64,000 nucleotides of DNA. Origin: Rhea pennata. Lineage: Eukaryota; Chordata; Aves; Rheiformes; Rheidae. The stretch is taken from positions 2,108,001 to 2,172,000 of the forward strand of contig NW_026907681.1 of assembly GCF_028389875.1 (NCBI RefSeq). Direction: 5' to 3'. A program made the position numbers and the translations under genes. The notes below the pieces were generated by a model that worked only from the letters and a program-made list of their open reading frames with translations, was not told the DNA's origin and did not search any database. Below, in pieces: positions 45,150 to 57,863 of this stretch (positions within the stretch are counted from its first letter, which is position 1; each line of letters begins with the position of its first letter).

Positions 45150-45900
45150 CCGCGGAAAGGAATGACCACAGAACCCAACATCCCAGCCCTGTGCCTGACG
45201 GCAGCCTATCAGGTACTCAGGCAGACGTGACCTCACAACCACTCATCCCAGACAGGAGGGAAGTGCTGGCCTATCAGCTTCACCCACAGAAGTGACGTCA
45301 CAGTCACTTTCCCACCTATGTGCCTGCTCGTGGTCCGTCACCTGCAGACACAGAAGTGACCTCACCGGCACCTTCATGGCTGTGTGCCTCTCACTGCCCT
45401 ATGGGCTTCTGAGAAACAATAAATCTCATAAAAATGTCTCCAGCCACCAGTCTCCTGGTGACCAGGAGCTGCATCAGCTGACCAGATGCAACTGACCTCC
45501 TAATCGCCTACCGAGCCAATGGGCCTGCTGATGATCTTTCCCCTTCCCTTATGGAAACGACCTTAGCATGGTCTTGGCTTCCATCCAGTCAGGTGCTCAG
45601 GCAGAAATTACACCATAACCATCCCCTCAGCCACGTGCTTGCAGCTGGCCTCTTAGAGGCTGAGGTGCAAGTGATCTCTCAGTCACCATCCGAGCCATGC
45701 AACTGTTTCTGGTATGCCCGATACTCAGTTCTAAATACCTCACTATCAGCATCCTGGCCCTGTGCCTCATGGTGGCCTACCAGGTCCTTGGGCAGAAGTG
45801 ATCTTGCAAACAATTACCTCAGGCATGAGCCAAAGGCTCATCAGAGCAGCTGTCAGCTGCTCAGCTGGAGAGGTCCTAACAATCACCTATCAGACCCACA
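45150..45900 (-). repeat. Minisatellite of about 65-bp units, reverse arm
   Basis: Degenerate units such as ATCAGGTACTCAGGCAGACG followed by TGACCTCACAACCACT, and ACCAGGTCCTTGGGCAGAAG followed by TGATCTTGCAAACAA, are the reverse complement of the unit of the array to the right. Spacing is irregular. Confidence 0.65.
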
Positions 45901-48900
45901 TGTGGTTGCTTCTGGCCTTGCAGTTTCTATGACGGACAGGGTTTATGTTCTTGCTTGGGAAGTTGTGTCTGCCTCAGCCTCGGACAGGCTAGCAGCAAGG
46001 TCATGGCTGAGGCATGTGTGTGTGAGGTCACTCCTGCCTTAGCAGCTGACAGACCAGCAGTAGCCACATGGCTTGGCTTTTGATGGGAAGGTTACTTGTA
46101 TTTGATCAGCTGAAAGTGGGAGTTTAGTAAGCATTCTGTCTGGGGACCCTGGCAAGAATTGCAGAAACTGCAGGCCTCCAAAAACCTAGTGACACATTGC
46201 AAAATATGCTCAGCTGAGATGGACATCTGAACTGCCAGGTCAGAAATGACTCCCTTAGGTAAGAGACGAGTATCTGAAAAGATGGGGACCATAATACTGA
46301 AGAGAATCACAGAGTTATTTGCATAAAACTTCAGCTTTGCAAGCCAAACTATGCTCCTAAGGCGTTAAACAGGATAGCTTTGATAAAGGATATGCACTGT
46401 AAGGTTACTTTGGGCTCAGGAGGCCTTTAGGACTCTCTGATGTTTCTACATTGTATATTTAACTTTGTATTAGTAAACTAAACTCCTTCCCCCCGCCCTA
46501 GGTGGAGGTTCTTGAGGGGAGGGAGGTGGAAAGCAGCAACCTCCTCTGCCTAAAGACAGCGGGATGCTGCCCAGTGAAAAGAGCCGCATCATGTAAGGAG
46601 CCAGCTTGGTGCCTGATCTTGTGCTGATCATTTGCACACACCTTGTGAGCCCAGAGGTCCTTGGCCACCTTTGGTGTTAGTGCAATAGATTCTCTGTGTA
46701 TTTGGGAGAAGGAGGCAAGGGAAGGCAGTGAGCAATGTGTAAGTGCTCCAGGGCAAAGGCTCACAGCTCAGTCTTGATGGTAATAAAGGAAAGGCACAAC
46801 CAATTGTTCCCTTTTATGGATTGTGCCCAGGGTGACAGAGTGAAGATGTCCCATGTCTTGGAGAGAGCCTTGCCAGGAGATGAAACCCGTCTGCAGGGGA
46901 CTGTTATGTTTGGAGTGGTAACAGTGTAGTGAAGGGCCACGAGAGTGGCGCAGGTGAGCTTCTCCTCCGTGAAGGTTTGCACCTTTCAGGTCACTTGTGA
47001 CTCAGTCCCAGAAAGACCAGCAGCAGGCACCTTGATGCCCTTTGTGCTTGCGAGGTGAGTTGTGCCTCTGAACCTGGTAGGCCAACAGCATGCCGCTAGC
47101 TTTGGTGCAGATGGTGAGGTCCCTTGTGTCTCAGTGCTTCATGAACGGGGAGCAGGCCCCTTGCTGCTGTTTGTACTTGTTTAGGGCAATTGTGCCTGAG
47201 TCCCTAACAGGCCAGGCAGATCTATGGCTCCATGGATGCCTGTGACGTCACTTCGGCCTCAGGAGCTGCCAGTCCCGCTTGATGCATATTGCTGATGTTT
47301 GTGTTGGTAATGAAATTTGGCCTCAGTGTCTGCTAGGCCACTAGTGGACACAGTGCTCCTTTTTGTACTTGTGAGGTGACTTTTGCTTCAGTACTTGATT
47401 AGACAACATCAAGCACATGGTTCCTTTTGCCCTTGTGCTTAGGGCCTGGTAGTCCAGCAACACGGAAGCACATTCCTTCGATGCAGATTCTGTTGTCCTT
47501 TGTATCTGTACTAGGTGATAGTTGGTGGGAATGGTCCGTGTTGTAACTTTTGTATCTATACTACCTGATAGTTGGTGAGAATGGTCTAATATTGTAACTT
47601 TTTAGTGCCTAGAACAGTACCACTGTGTTAAGCAGAGTACAAATAAGTAACTAAGAAGGTCTTGGAAATCTGTGAGAAAGAACAGCGTTTGGTTACATAT
47701 AGATTCTGTGGCAGGAAGCCACAGAATAACCATGAGAAGCAGGCAACATGAAGGTCTCCAGTTGAAGAGTAATGAAATAGTGACCCCCAAAGTCAAAGTG
47801 GCCCCCGAAATAAGTCTGCATGTGTGCGCAGTATCATAGCCCAGTTATGCAAGCAGGGCAGAGTTGGGCTAGACTCCCTGCACTTGTTGGCCCCATGTGC
47901 CGGGACTCCCACCTACCACCAATAATCATAAATACCGGAATTTTGCCAGAGGAGAGGGAGGCTGCTACACAGCAGAGGGCCACGTTGCCTCCTCGGGGAT
48001 GCCTGAAAAGATTGTGCCTGTCGACTCTCTCTCTCATCATGCAGATGATCGGGACAAGCATTGGAGTGGTCCTTCTTGAGACTACCATCGAGTCCGTCTG
48101 TTTGTAAGTATCTACTGATAAACTGCTTGCTGCTGAAGAGTGTTTGTGTGAGAGAGAGTTTGTGCTGGCTTGCCAAACAGGACATTTGGCCCCCGGGAAT
48201 CTAACTAGGGCATCATTGCTGCTGAAGAATCTGACAGGCCATCAGCAGACCCATTGCTGCTGTTTCTGGTTCTGAGTTCTGGTTCTGCATGAGTACCTGG
48301 CAGAGCCGCAGTGCAGACATTAGTGCTGTTTGTGCTTCTGAGATTTTTGTGCCTCTGTCCATGAGAGGCCACAGCACGAGCATGGCTTCAATGCAGAGTG
48401 TGAGGACACTTTTGTTTAAGTATGTGAGAGGCCGGGGTAGGCACCTAGCTGCTGCTTTTGCTTGTGAGGTAGCTATTGCCGTGCTGTCAGATATGCCAGC
48501 AGATGGCTTTGATGGAGACTGTGAAGTCACCACTTCCTGAGAACGGGATAGGCAAGCTGCAATTAAATTCCTTTGATACGTATTTGAAACACTTCTGCAA
48601 CTGTAAATGACAGACAACAAGGAGACACATTATTACTCTCTGTGGCTGTGAGGTCAGTTCAGCCTCTCTGCCTGACAGGGCCCTGGCAGGCCCATGGCTG
48701 CTCTTTGTGCTTGTGAGGCCCCTTCTGCCTCAGGCCCTCGTAGGCCAGTGATAGGCGCATGGCTGCTGTCCGTGGTTGTGAGGTGGCTTGTGCAGCAGGG
48801 ACCCTGTTAGGGGTCACTGGCAGGCCCCTGGCTGCTGTTTGTAGCTGTGAGGTCACTTCTGCCGCAGTGTGTCTGTTAGGCCAGCGTTGCTCACATGGCT

Positions 48901-49335
48901 GCTCTTTGTGTTTCTGGGGTCACTTCTTCCTCAGTGCCGGACAGGTCGCTGCTGGGCCCTGGCTGCTGCTTGTGGTTGTGAGGTCACTTGGACCTCCGTG
49001 CCGCAGAGGCTCGTGCTAGGTCCACGGCTGCTTGTGAGGCCGCCTCTTCCTGAGTGCCTCATGGGTTTCTTATAGGTGCATGGCTATGGTTTGTGGCAGT
49101 GGGGTCCCTTCTGCCTGAGGCCCTGACAGGCCAGTGCTATGGCCGTGTCTGCTCTATCAGGCTGTTTGGTTACTTCTGCCTGAGGCCCAGATAGGCCACT
49201 GCTAGTAACACGGCTGGTGTTTGTGCTTGTGAGGTCCCTTACGCTGCAGAGTCCGACAGGTCAGTGCCTGCCAGTGAGGTCATTTTTGCAGTAGTGTCTG
49301 GCCAGTGCCAGGCCCATGGCTGCTGTTTGTGGTTG
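45901..49335 (+). repeat. Minisatellite of about 65-bp units, forward arm
   Basis: The clearest run, 48,645-49,335, has about 11 units in the pattern GAGGTCACTTCTGCCTCAG - CCTGACAGGCCAGTG - GGCGCATGGCTGCTGTTTGT - GGTTGT, each near 65 bp and roughly 70-80% alike by eye. Older units continue left from about 46,940. Non-repetitive stretches interrupt at about 46,085-46,930 and 47,590-48,230. Confidence 0.75.
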
Positions 49336-49499
49336 TAAGATCATTTCTTGTGGTTGTGTGGATTGTCTCTTTCTAACAGTCCTCGAGGAGAGGTTTGTTC
49401 TGTATCTGCAGCTGCAAACCTGTCCCTGTTTGCCCTCCTCATTTCCCTGGGTCATGTCTATAGTTGCTGTGAGTGTCAGAGATGTTGGTGCTGTGGGGT

Positions 49500-49945
49500 C
49501 ACAAAGATGACTGAAGGGTTGGAGCATCTCCCATAGGAGGAGACACTGAGAAAGCTGGGACTGTTTCTGCTGTAAAGCAGACTGCTGGTGGGGATCCTTT
49601 CCAGGTATCTAAATATCTGACGGGAGGGTTTAAGGAAGATGGAGACCATGACTCTGAGTGGTTCTCTAGCACCCAGCAAGAGGAAGAGAGGCAATGGGCA
49701 CAAAATGGCAAATCATGACTTTCCACCTGAGGGCAGAAAAACACTTTTTCACTCTGAGGGTAGGTAAGCGCTGGAAGAGGTTCCTCGAGAAGTTGTGGAG
49801 TCTTGGCTTGATGAGATACTCCAAACCTGCCTGACCCAGTCCTGGACAACCTGCTCTAAGCCCCCCTGCTTGGTCAGGTGGGTTAGACCAGGGGATCTCC
49901 AGAGGTCCCTGCCAATATCATCTATTTTGTCATTCTGTGAAAACA
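49500..49945 (+). mobile_element. CR1 LINE 3' fragment
   Basis: CR1 wording from GACTGAAGGGTTGGAGCATC to GGGGATCTCCAGAGGTCCCT, ending CATTCTGTGA; diverged. Confidence 0.92.
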
Positions 49946-50449
49946 ACAAAACTCACACTCAAAACAACCGTTCAGAGAAAACAATGAAGAAACCAGAGGG
50001 TTGCTAGCAGCAGCTAGATTGTCTAGGTTGTTTTCAGTGTCTGTGGATGTGGAAGGGAAAGAAAGAGAGGTTTTAATTCCAGATCTGTTCTTTTCATGCC
50101 ATGTGCATTAAGAAGAAGAAATCACTAGTCAGGATATCAGGATGGAGGCATCTGTGATGCTGCTGACAGGAGGTTGAAGGACTACAGCAGAGGGGCCTGG
50201 GTGCAGCAACCGCCTCATCTACCTTGTGCACCTGAATTTGCCCATGTGCTTGTTGCTCGGGCTGCCCTTGTGGGAGCATTTCACTCTCTCTCCTGAGTCA
50301 GAGAGCCTGGGAAAAGCAGCCGCTCAGCTGAGGTCTGAGCACCAAGTGCTGGGGGTGCTCGCTTGGTCTGGTGCAAGTACTGTAGGTATTGAGGGATTGT
50401 TTAGTTTCTTTTGGGGAAACAGTTTCCTGATGTGAAGAAGTAAAGACTA
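49946..50449. other. No gene recognised
   Basis: Nothing identifiable between two CR1 pieces of opposite orientation. Confidence 0.4.
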
Positions 50450-50840
50450 GTGCTAGACCAGGAGTGGGCAGAAGGGGTGTCCATGAGTCTGTTCTGCACT
50501 TTCCTTATTCCTGGCATTTCTGTTGATGTGCATCCAGATACAAGACCCCTTGCACTTCCTTTTCCTCACAACAGCCACACTGTCGGCCGCCTTTGTCACA
50601 CAGACGTGTTGCTTGCTCATGGCCAACTTGCCCACCCGGATCCCTGGGTCCTTCTCTGGAAAGCTGCTCCTCAGCTGGTCAGTCCCCAACGTGTCCTGAT
50701 GCCTGGGGATTTTTCTTCTCATGTGCAGGACTTGAGATTTCCCATTGCCAAACTTCATGAGGTTCCTCTCTGCCCCTTTCTCCAGCCTGTCAATGGCCCT
50801 CTGCATGGTGCCACAACCTGCCTGGTTGTGCAGTAAATGT
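50450..50840 (-). mobile_element. CR1 LINE fragment, reverse
   Basis: Wording such as CCAAACTTCATGAGGTTCCT and TTTCTCCAGCCTGTCAATGG is typical of a minus-strand CR1 ORF2 3' region. Confidence 0.75.
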
Positions 50841-51659
50841 GGACCAGGCAGCACTCGTGTGTGCCTGTTGTGGGTAATGGGCTGCAGAGGGCTGTGGGCA
50901 AGGAAGTGCAAAGGCTGGAGGGGTAAATGCAGATCTGTGGATTTATACAAGTGCTGTGCAGGGCTGGTGTGTTCACATGAGCAGAGCTGCTCAGCCAAGG
51001 GCTCCGCGGGCATGAACCCCTTTTTTGTAGTTGTAGGGGCAGAAAGGATTGCATGTTGGAGTGTATCACAAGGTAACTGCAGGCACCGCTTCTGTGCTCA
51101 CAGCTCCTGCCCGACCTTTAAAAACGTTGCTTCATTTTGAAGTAGAATATCCCCTTTCGGGACTTTTTTTTTTTTCCTTTTAATTTCCTTTAAGCTTAGG
51201 TACTAGATTTGTTCCTTGATGATTAACAATCATGGAGAAGTTTTCAATGCCCAGTTAGCTAGTAGAGGCAAGAGAGACAAAATTTGGAGTGGATTTTTTT
51301 TGTAGTTGTTTTTTAATTCAGCTATTAATCCTCTGGCATCCAAACAAGAAAGCAGGTGAAGGTATTCTCTAATTACAATTTGGCTAACTGCATTTTTAAA
51401 GCAAAAAAGGTGTTCCTTGGGAAGCACAAACCCATGTGAAACCTGTAGCAGCTCCCCATCCCTGTGCAGGGAACAGCCCAGGACAGCATCTCCCATGGCA
51501 TGGGCTGGGACAGTGGTTGAGTGGTGACCCCCCACCACGGGGTGCAGATAGAGCAGAGCCAGGACCAAGGCTGGGCACCATTGAGAAGGGGTTCTGCCCA
51601 TTTTTGAGGCTAGTCACCTCTGGGAGCCTCTGTCCTGCACCTGAGGGGATGCGCTGGGT
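50841..51659. other. No gene recognised
   Basis: No similarity seen; T-rich at 51,167-51,185. Confidence 0.4.
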
Positions 51660-51780
51660 CCCCCGGCCCAGATGCAATCCCATCTAACGTGCTGTAGGTG
51701 ACCTTGCTTGTGCAGGCTGGTTCAACTAGATGATCTCCAGTGGTCCCTTCCAACCTCAACGATTCTGTGATTCTTCCTTT
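51660..51780 (+). mobile_element. CR1 LINE 3' end, short
   Basis: Contains GATGATCTCCAGTGGTCCCT and ends AACGATTCTGTGATTCTT. Confidence 0.88.
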
Positions 51781-52019
51781 GCCTTTGGTGTGCCAAAATC
51801 CTCTTGTCTTTTTCAGCACAGATGCTCCCCAGCCTCTCTGCTCCCAGCCTGAGGCTTTGAAGAGTGTTGGGCTGTGCCGGCTGGTTGCGCTGAACTCAAG
51901 AACTCATCATTTGTTAAGGAGAAGAATTTCTTGGAGCTTAGCAGTTCTACACCTACGACAGATGCTGGACAACACTGAATACGCCAGAGGTATAGGAAAA
52001 CTAGAAAGATTTGTAAAGC

Positions 52020-54040
52020 TCGAAATGTAATGGAGCTGGTAATACAGAGTCATGGTGGGATAGCTCACATGACTGGAATGCGGTCGTGGATGGCTACGTG
52101 CGTTCTAGGAAAGACAGGCCAGGAAGGCGAGGTGGTGAGTTCCTCTTTATGTGAGAGAGCAATTGGAATGCCTCGAGTTCTGCCTAGGAGTGGAGGAGGA
52201 GGCAGTCAAGAGCTTATGGGTGAAGATCAAAGGGCAGGCTAGCATGGGGACCCCGTTGTGGGTGTCTAAGACAAGTCACCTGACCAAGAAGAGGAAGTCA
52301 ATGAGGCCTTCCACAGACAGCTGGAAGTAGCCTCCCAGTCACAGGCCCTGGTTCCCATGGCAGACTTCAACCACCCTGACATCTGCTGGAAGGACAGCAC
52401 AGCTAGGCACAAACAGTCCAGGAGGCTCCTGCAGTACCTCTATGGTAACTTCTTGACACAGGTGGTGGAGGAGCCTACGAGGAAGGTTTTCTTGCTGGAC
52501 CTTGTCTTAAGCAACAAAGAAGGACTGGTTGTAGATATGAAGGTTGGGGGCAGCCTTGGCTTCAGTGACCATGAGGTGGTGGAGTTGAGGATCCTGCAGG
52601 AAAGAACTAAGGCAACAAGCAGGACTGCAACCCTGGACTTCAGGAAAGCAGACTTCAGGCTCTTCAGAGACCTAATTGGTGGAGTCTCATGGGTTAAGGC
52701 CCTAGACGGAAGCGGGGTCCAAGAGAGCTGGCTAGTATTCAAGCATCACTTCCTCCAAGCTCGAGTGAGGCATCCCAAGGAGAAAGAAGTCCAGCAGATG
52801 GGGCAGGACACTGGCATGGATAAGCAAAGAGCTCTTGGCCAAATTCAGACAGAAGAAGAAAGTACACAGAATGTGGAAGCAGGAAGAGGCTAGTTGGGAG
52901 GATTATAGGAATGCTGTCAGAGTATGTAGAGATGTGACGAGGAAGCCTAAGGCCCAGCTGGAATTAAGTCCAGCGAGGGATGTTAAGGACAACAAGAAGG
53001 ACTTCCTCCTATACCGCAGCAGCAAGAGGAAGGCTGGGGAAAATGTGGGCGTGCTGCTGAATGGGGCAAAAGCCCTGGTGACGAAGGCTGCAGAGAAGGC
53101 AGAATTACTGAATGCCTTCTTTGCTTCAGTCTCCACTGCTAATGGCAGCCCTCAAGAATCCCAGAGGCTGAAGACAAGGGAGAAAGTCTGTAGAAAGGAA
53201 GATTTTCCCTTGCTTCAGGAGGATCGGATTAGAGATCTTCTGGGCAAGCTTAATGTTCACAAACGCATGGGTCTTAATGGGATACACCCACGAGTACTGA
53301 GCTGCAGATGCTCTTGCCAGACCACTCTCCATCATCTTTGAAAGGTCCTGGAGAACAGGAGAGGTGCCTGAGGACTGGAAGAAAGCCAATGTCACTCCAG
53401 TCTTCAAAAGGGGCAAGAAAGAGGTCCCAGGTAACTACAGGCCAGTCAGCCTCACCTCCATCCCTCAAAAGGTGATAGAACAGCTCATTCTGGATGCCAT
53501 CTCCAAGCATATGGAGGAAAACAGGGTGGACTGTGAGGTTGATTGAGGATTGAGAACTGGCTGAACGGCAGAGCTCAGACGGTTGTCGTCCGTTGTGCAG
53601 AGTCTAGTTGGAGGCCTGTGGCTAGTGGAGTTCCCCAGGGCTCAGGACTTGGTCCCATCCTGCTCAGCTTATTCATCAATGACCTGGTTGAAGGGACAGA
53701 GTATCTCCTCAGCACGTTTGCTGACGATACCAAGCTGGGAGGAGTGGCTGATACAGCTGAGTGCTGTGCTGCCATTCAGAGAGACCTGGCCAGGCTGGGG
53801 ACTGGGGCAGAGAAGAATGTCCTGAGGTCTGACAAGGGCAAGTGCGGAGTGCTGCACTGAGGGAGGAATAACGCGAGGCACCAATACTAGCTGGGGCCTG
53901 ACCTGCTAGAAAGCAGCTCTGCAGAGAAGGACCTGGGAGTGCTGGTGGACAACAAGTTAATTATGAGCCCGCAACGTGCCCCTGTGGCCAAGGCAGCCAC
54001 AGGTATCCTGGGGTGCATTAGGAAGAGGTTAGAACCTCAT
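52020..54040 (+). mobile_element. CR1 LINE ORF2 segment, broken
   Basis: Encodes parts of the CR1 endonuclease/reverse transcriptase protein in several frames: an endonuclease end (ADFNHPDICW, later SDHEVVELRIL) from 52,357, then VTPVFKRGKKEVPGNYRPVS near 53,385, GVPQGSGLGPILLSLFINDL near 53,625 and the RT catalytic FADDTKLGG near 53,715. Frame shifts between these blocks make it non-functional. The 5' part is missing. Confidence 0.93.
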
Positions 54041-54344
54041 TAGGGTCTTGGCAGCAGCAGCAATGTTGTCTGTGATGTTCCTTTTCCCACACTGGCTCTT
54101 TTTGCATGCATTCAGATGTGCCCATGTGTAGTAAGAGCACCTGTGGAAGATCTGGTGAGGACTCAGGCAACTGGCAGAGCACGTGAGAGCAGCCCCAAAG
54201 GGTGCTCTCTACCCACTGACCAATCCAGTCAGGGCGGACATGCATATTGCCCTTTGTCAATGATGTCTAGCTGCTTTGCAGCCAGTTGCTACTCCAGCTG
54301 CATATGGTCGAGATGAAGAAATAGCTCTAGTCTGACCAAGTGTG
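54041..54344. other. About 300 bp of non-CR1 sequence inside a CR1 copy
   Basis: CR1 similarity breaks off near 54,040 and resumes near 54,345 with 3'-end sequence in the same orientation. The stretch between carries no recognisable feature. Confidence 0.5.
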
Positions 54345-54690
54345 TAACTCTCCTCAGTGTGTATAAGGATCTGAAGGGAGAGTGTCAAGGGGATGGGGCT
54401 GGACTCTTGTCGGTAGTGCCATGCGGCAGGACGTGAGGCAACGGGCACAACCCGAAACACAGGCAGTTCTGCCTGAATATGAGGAGGGAGTTCTCTACTG
54501 TGAGAGTGACAGAGCACTGGAACGTGTTGCCCACAGAGGTTGTGGAATCTCCTTCTCTGGAGCTATTCAAAGCGCGCCCAGATGCACCCCGTCTAACCTG
54601 CTGTAGGTGACCCTGCTTGAGCAGGGGGGTTGGACTAGAAGATCTCCAGAGGTCCCTTCCAACCTTACCCGTTCTGTGAAAAGGGCCTTT
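54345..54690 (+). mobile_element. CR1 LINE 3' end
   Basis: Runs from GTGTATAAGGATCTGAAGGG to AGAAGATCTCCAGAGGTCCC; may be the continuation of the ORF2 segment to the left. Confidence 0.92.
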
Positions 54691-54829
54691 AGGGGACGCG
54701 GAGTGACTCCTGGCTGGCCATCCAACCTGGGTGTCCAGCAGCTTCCCAGCTGTGACCGCTCTGCGCGGTTCCCGGGGCTCCCCATGCACTTTGGAGTAGA
54801 AGTCATTCATTAAAGTGAGGTCCTCCTGA

Positions 54830-55149
54830 ATGGCTGCACAACTCTCTGGTGTATCAACCGCTTACGAAAGCCCCATAAACAGCACCTGCTGCCCTACTGC
54901 CCTTACGCACTGAGCCCATCCATTCATTGTAGAGTTACCTTTCTTATGCCATGCTGAGTATTCCCAGTCCCCTTCTGGGGAAAATATGTGTGGAAAGGGC
55001 TCCGGGGAGGATTTTCTCCATCACCTTCTCAGGGATCAAGCTGAGGCTGACAGGCAGACAGGCTGCCAGGTCTGCATCCTCCTTCTTGCCGTGCTTGTGG
55101 GTAGGAGTGATTTTTACTTTCTTCCAGAGCTCAGGAACCTCCCCCAGTT
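54830..55149 (-). mobile_element. CR1 LINE fragment, reverse
   Basis: ACAACTCTCTGGTGTATCAA, TCACCTTCTCAGGGATCAAG and CTTTCTTCCAGAGCTCAGGA are minus-strand CR1 RT-region wording. Confidence 0.82.
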
Positions 55150-55550
55150 TTATATACGCTTTTCAGGGAGTACTTCATACCAATTTTCCTACCGGTTACA
55201 ATTTCATTATTCGCTCTGCGCTTGCACTTTCACCTTCCTGTTAATTAGCTTACGAAGTGGAGAAGAGGCGGTGACATCATTATCATGGCATTTCCATCTC
55301 ATTATTCATTTAGGGGTGTCTAGGATAACATGTTAATAAGCCTTCATGAACCGACAGTCACTTGTGGGTTATTCCGCTGTTTTTGAGTTGCCTACCTCTC
55401 ACATTCTTTGACGTGCTGTGGTTTCAGCAAGGTCATTCCGCTGCAGCTGGTTATCCCTTGCAATGCTGTTTTTCTCTCCACCTTGGCCTTGAGTCGTGTT
55501 AACTATTTGCAGGGGTTTCCTCTCAGCATCGCTCCAGCATCGCCATGACA
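55150..55550 (-). repeat. Old LTR fragment, second copy of the element at 57,864
   Basis: Shares TTTTCAGGGAGTACTT, CTCATTATTCATTTAGGGGT, GTTAATAAGCCT and GTTAACTATTTGCAG in order with 57,985-58,385, roughly 80% alike by eye. The left part is missing at the CR1 boundary. Confidence 0.7.
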
Positions 55551-57663
55551 ACAGCCAGCTCCTTCAGCATGCAGACTGATGCCTGTCCAACTGGTCTACA
55601 AGTCGCTGAGGCCTAGTATGAGCTGGGGTACTGCCTCCCTCCTCCCTGGGACCTTTCTGCAGCCCACAGCTAAATGCTAAAACTCATCGCAGGTTGAAAG
55701 GGTCAGCGGGTACACCTGGAATGGGTGAGTGAGTTCGATGGACTGCTCCCAAGATGGCTGGGGATCAGAAGTGCTTGCTGGGTGAGGCAAGGGGGCTTGT
55801 TCAGCCTGGAGAAGAGCTTTCAAGAGCACCTCAGGGCCTGGGAAACCTACTCTGCCACCATAGCTGACCCTGCTGGGAGCCAGAGGTTGGGCTAGAGGCT
55901 GCCGGAGGTCCTGCCTTGCCTCAGCAAGCCTGTGATTCCTTCCGCTCCAGCTCTTCTCTTGCTGATGTTGGAGAAAGCACTGAGGTTCCGTGGGACCATG
56001 GAAGTACATCAGACACAAGCACGATCTGCCCTGGGTCCTGCTTTGCTTCACCTCTTAGTCTCTTTCTCGCTCTTTTCCCCAGTCTAAGTTCTTCCCTCTT
56101 GCCATCCACATAGCCTTGCCTCCAAACAGCCCGTCTCTGTTTGCCCTTTCCCCACAGGGAAAGGTTTTGCTTGTCTTGAACCGTCTTCTGGTGTTTTTGA
56201 GACACCTTTGAGATGGTAATTCCTACCTTGGCCAGCAATGCCATTACACTAGCAGCTCCTGCTAGTAGTGGTGCTGTGCTGCAGTTAGTTCTGCCCGCTG
56301 TTATCTTGTCAGAGGCACCACAAAGTGTGGGTGAGCCGTCTGCACACACACATGAGCAGCTGACACCAAGGAGCTTCTGTCTGGTGGAATCCTGAGAAGC
56401 CCGGGGATTCAGCCAGCGGCACCTTCATGAGGATTTACAAGCAGAAGGGGCAAGTCGTGGGAAGAGGACTGCTGTGCGTCAGGGCAGGCTGGGACCTGAC
56501 AGGCTGAGGCGTGGCAAGAAGGGCCTGGGTGTTACAAGGGTGCTGTGGGAGCCTGTGGTGTGCACCTGAGGTGCATAAGGCCAGATACGCACGGGTCTGT
56601 GCTGGGAGGAGGGTGGCCGTGCAGACCAGGGGAGTTGCTATGCCCCTTGACTCAGCACTAACATGTCTGATTTGGGGGCTCCCAGGAGCTTTCCTTGGCA
56701 GTGGGAAGCAGCATGAGAAGAGGAGAGCCACAAAGTGCAGCTTAGTTAGTTTGTGAGGATGAAGAAACGTCGCCTGAAGGGTGGTGCTTTGGTGTAAGAG
56801 GTCCCCCTGAGGCAGTGAGTGTGTCATCATCCTGTGGCTTTGTGTTTCAAGGAGCAGCCAGTAAGAGGGAAGAGACATCAGTGAAGGCAGGGAGATGCCA
56901 GGGTGAGAGCAAGGTGGGGAAGCAGGCTAGCGATCTACAGGGACACACGCACAAGAGGCGTGGGACAGCATAGGGCAGCCTGTGCTGGAGACAGCAGAGG
57001 GCTCTGGCAAGGCTGAAAGCCTCCATCGGAACTGAGGGCTTGGTGCCCTCGGCTAGGGCTGTTGTGTGTGCCACCAGGGCCAACCAGGAGACACCGGGGC
57101 CTTGCCGTTCCCTCGCCCCACTGGGCAGCCTGCAAGGTGTTGTGTCCTTGCCCTGCACTCGCCATTGCACGCCCCCACCCTCACACTGCCCCCAGGAAGA
57201 GCCTTGAGCAATGTGCAACGGAAAGGAACTCCCTTCCCAGGGGCTGGGTGTCCGTGCCTGGCCATTTTGCTTGATGAAACACAGGAAGAGGTTACGTGGT
57301 GTCAGAGCCACCTGCGCATTTCCTCTGCCTGCCTGTGATTGGGGATCACAATGTTCTGCTCTCATCAGCCCCCCTTGTTGCTAATGGCCTTCAGGGGGAC
57401 CCATTCACGCTCTGCAAACCTTTGGGCTGGGCTTCTGACTTTGACTTCTTGACCATTTGGTTCAATCTGCTCTCAGAAGCTGAGTCCATGCACTCAGCAC
57501 CAGAACCCCATGGGGCTCATTAAAATGCAGAAAGCCCTGATGAACCACCGCTCTCCCTTTAATTTTCTTCAAGGCTTGTACGGCTAAATGCAGAGGTTTG
57601 GGGAGTGTCCCAGCTGAAAGACAGTCTTCCCTAATACGCCCATCTCTCTGCTTCTAGTGTGCT
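55551..57663. other. No gene recognised
   Basis: Between the two related LTRs. Could be the eroded interior of a retroelement, but no gag, pol or env similarity is convincing on either strand. Confidence 0.35.
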
Positions 57664-57720
57664 TTCTTCTCCTCCTTCTGCTTCTGCAGCTTCTGCTGCT
57701 GCTGCTTCTGCTTCTTTTTC
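57664..57720. repeat. (TTCTGC)n-like simple repeat
   Basis: CTTCTGCTTCTGCAGCTTCT and related words for about 55 bp. Confidence 0.75.
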
Positions 57721-57863
57721 AGCTTGCAGAATAAGGGAGAGCAACATTCTCCAATTGGTATGGATCCAGGGTGTCTCCTCATGAAGTCAGGACACATCAA
57801 AAAGCACTGTCCTGGAGATGAGACACTGTATGTGTTGTCCCAAATCTGGGTTCTGTTACCCGG

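Noticed and set aside
45292..46042. Frames across the ~65-bp array as coding sequence
   Set aside because: They follow the repeat units and lack any conserved domain.
45150..49335. The tandem array as a CRISPR array
   Set aside because: Units are contiguous and degenerate, without constant repeats and unique spacers, and the host is a vertebrate.
56160..56350. A retroviral fusion-peptide-like stretch on the minus strand
   Set aside because: Only a short Ala-rich hydrophobic run; no cysteine motif or anchor nearby.
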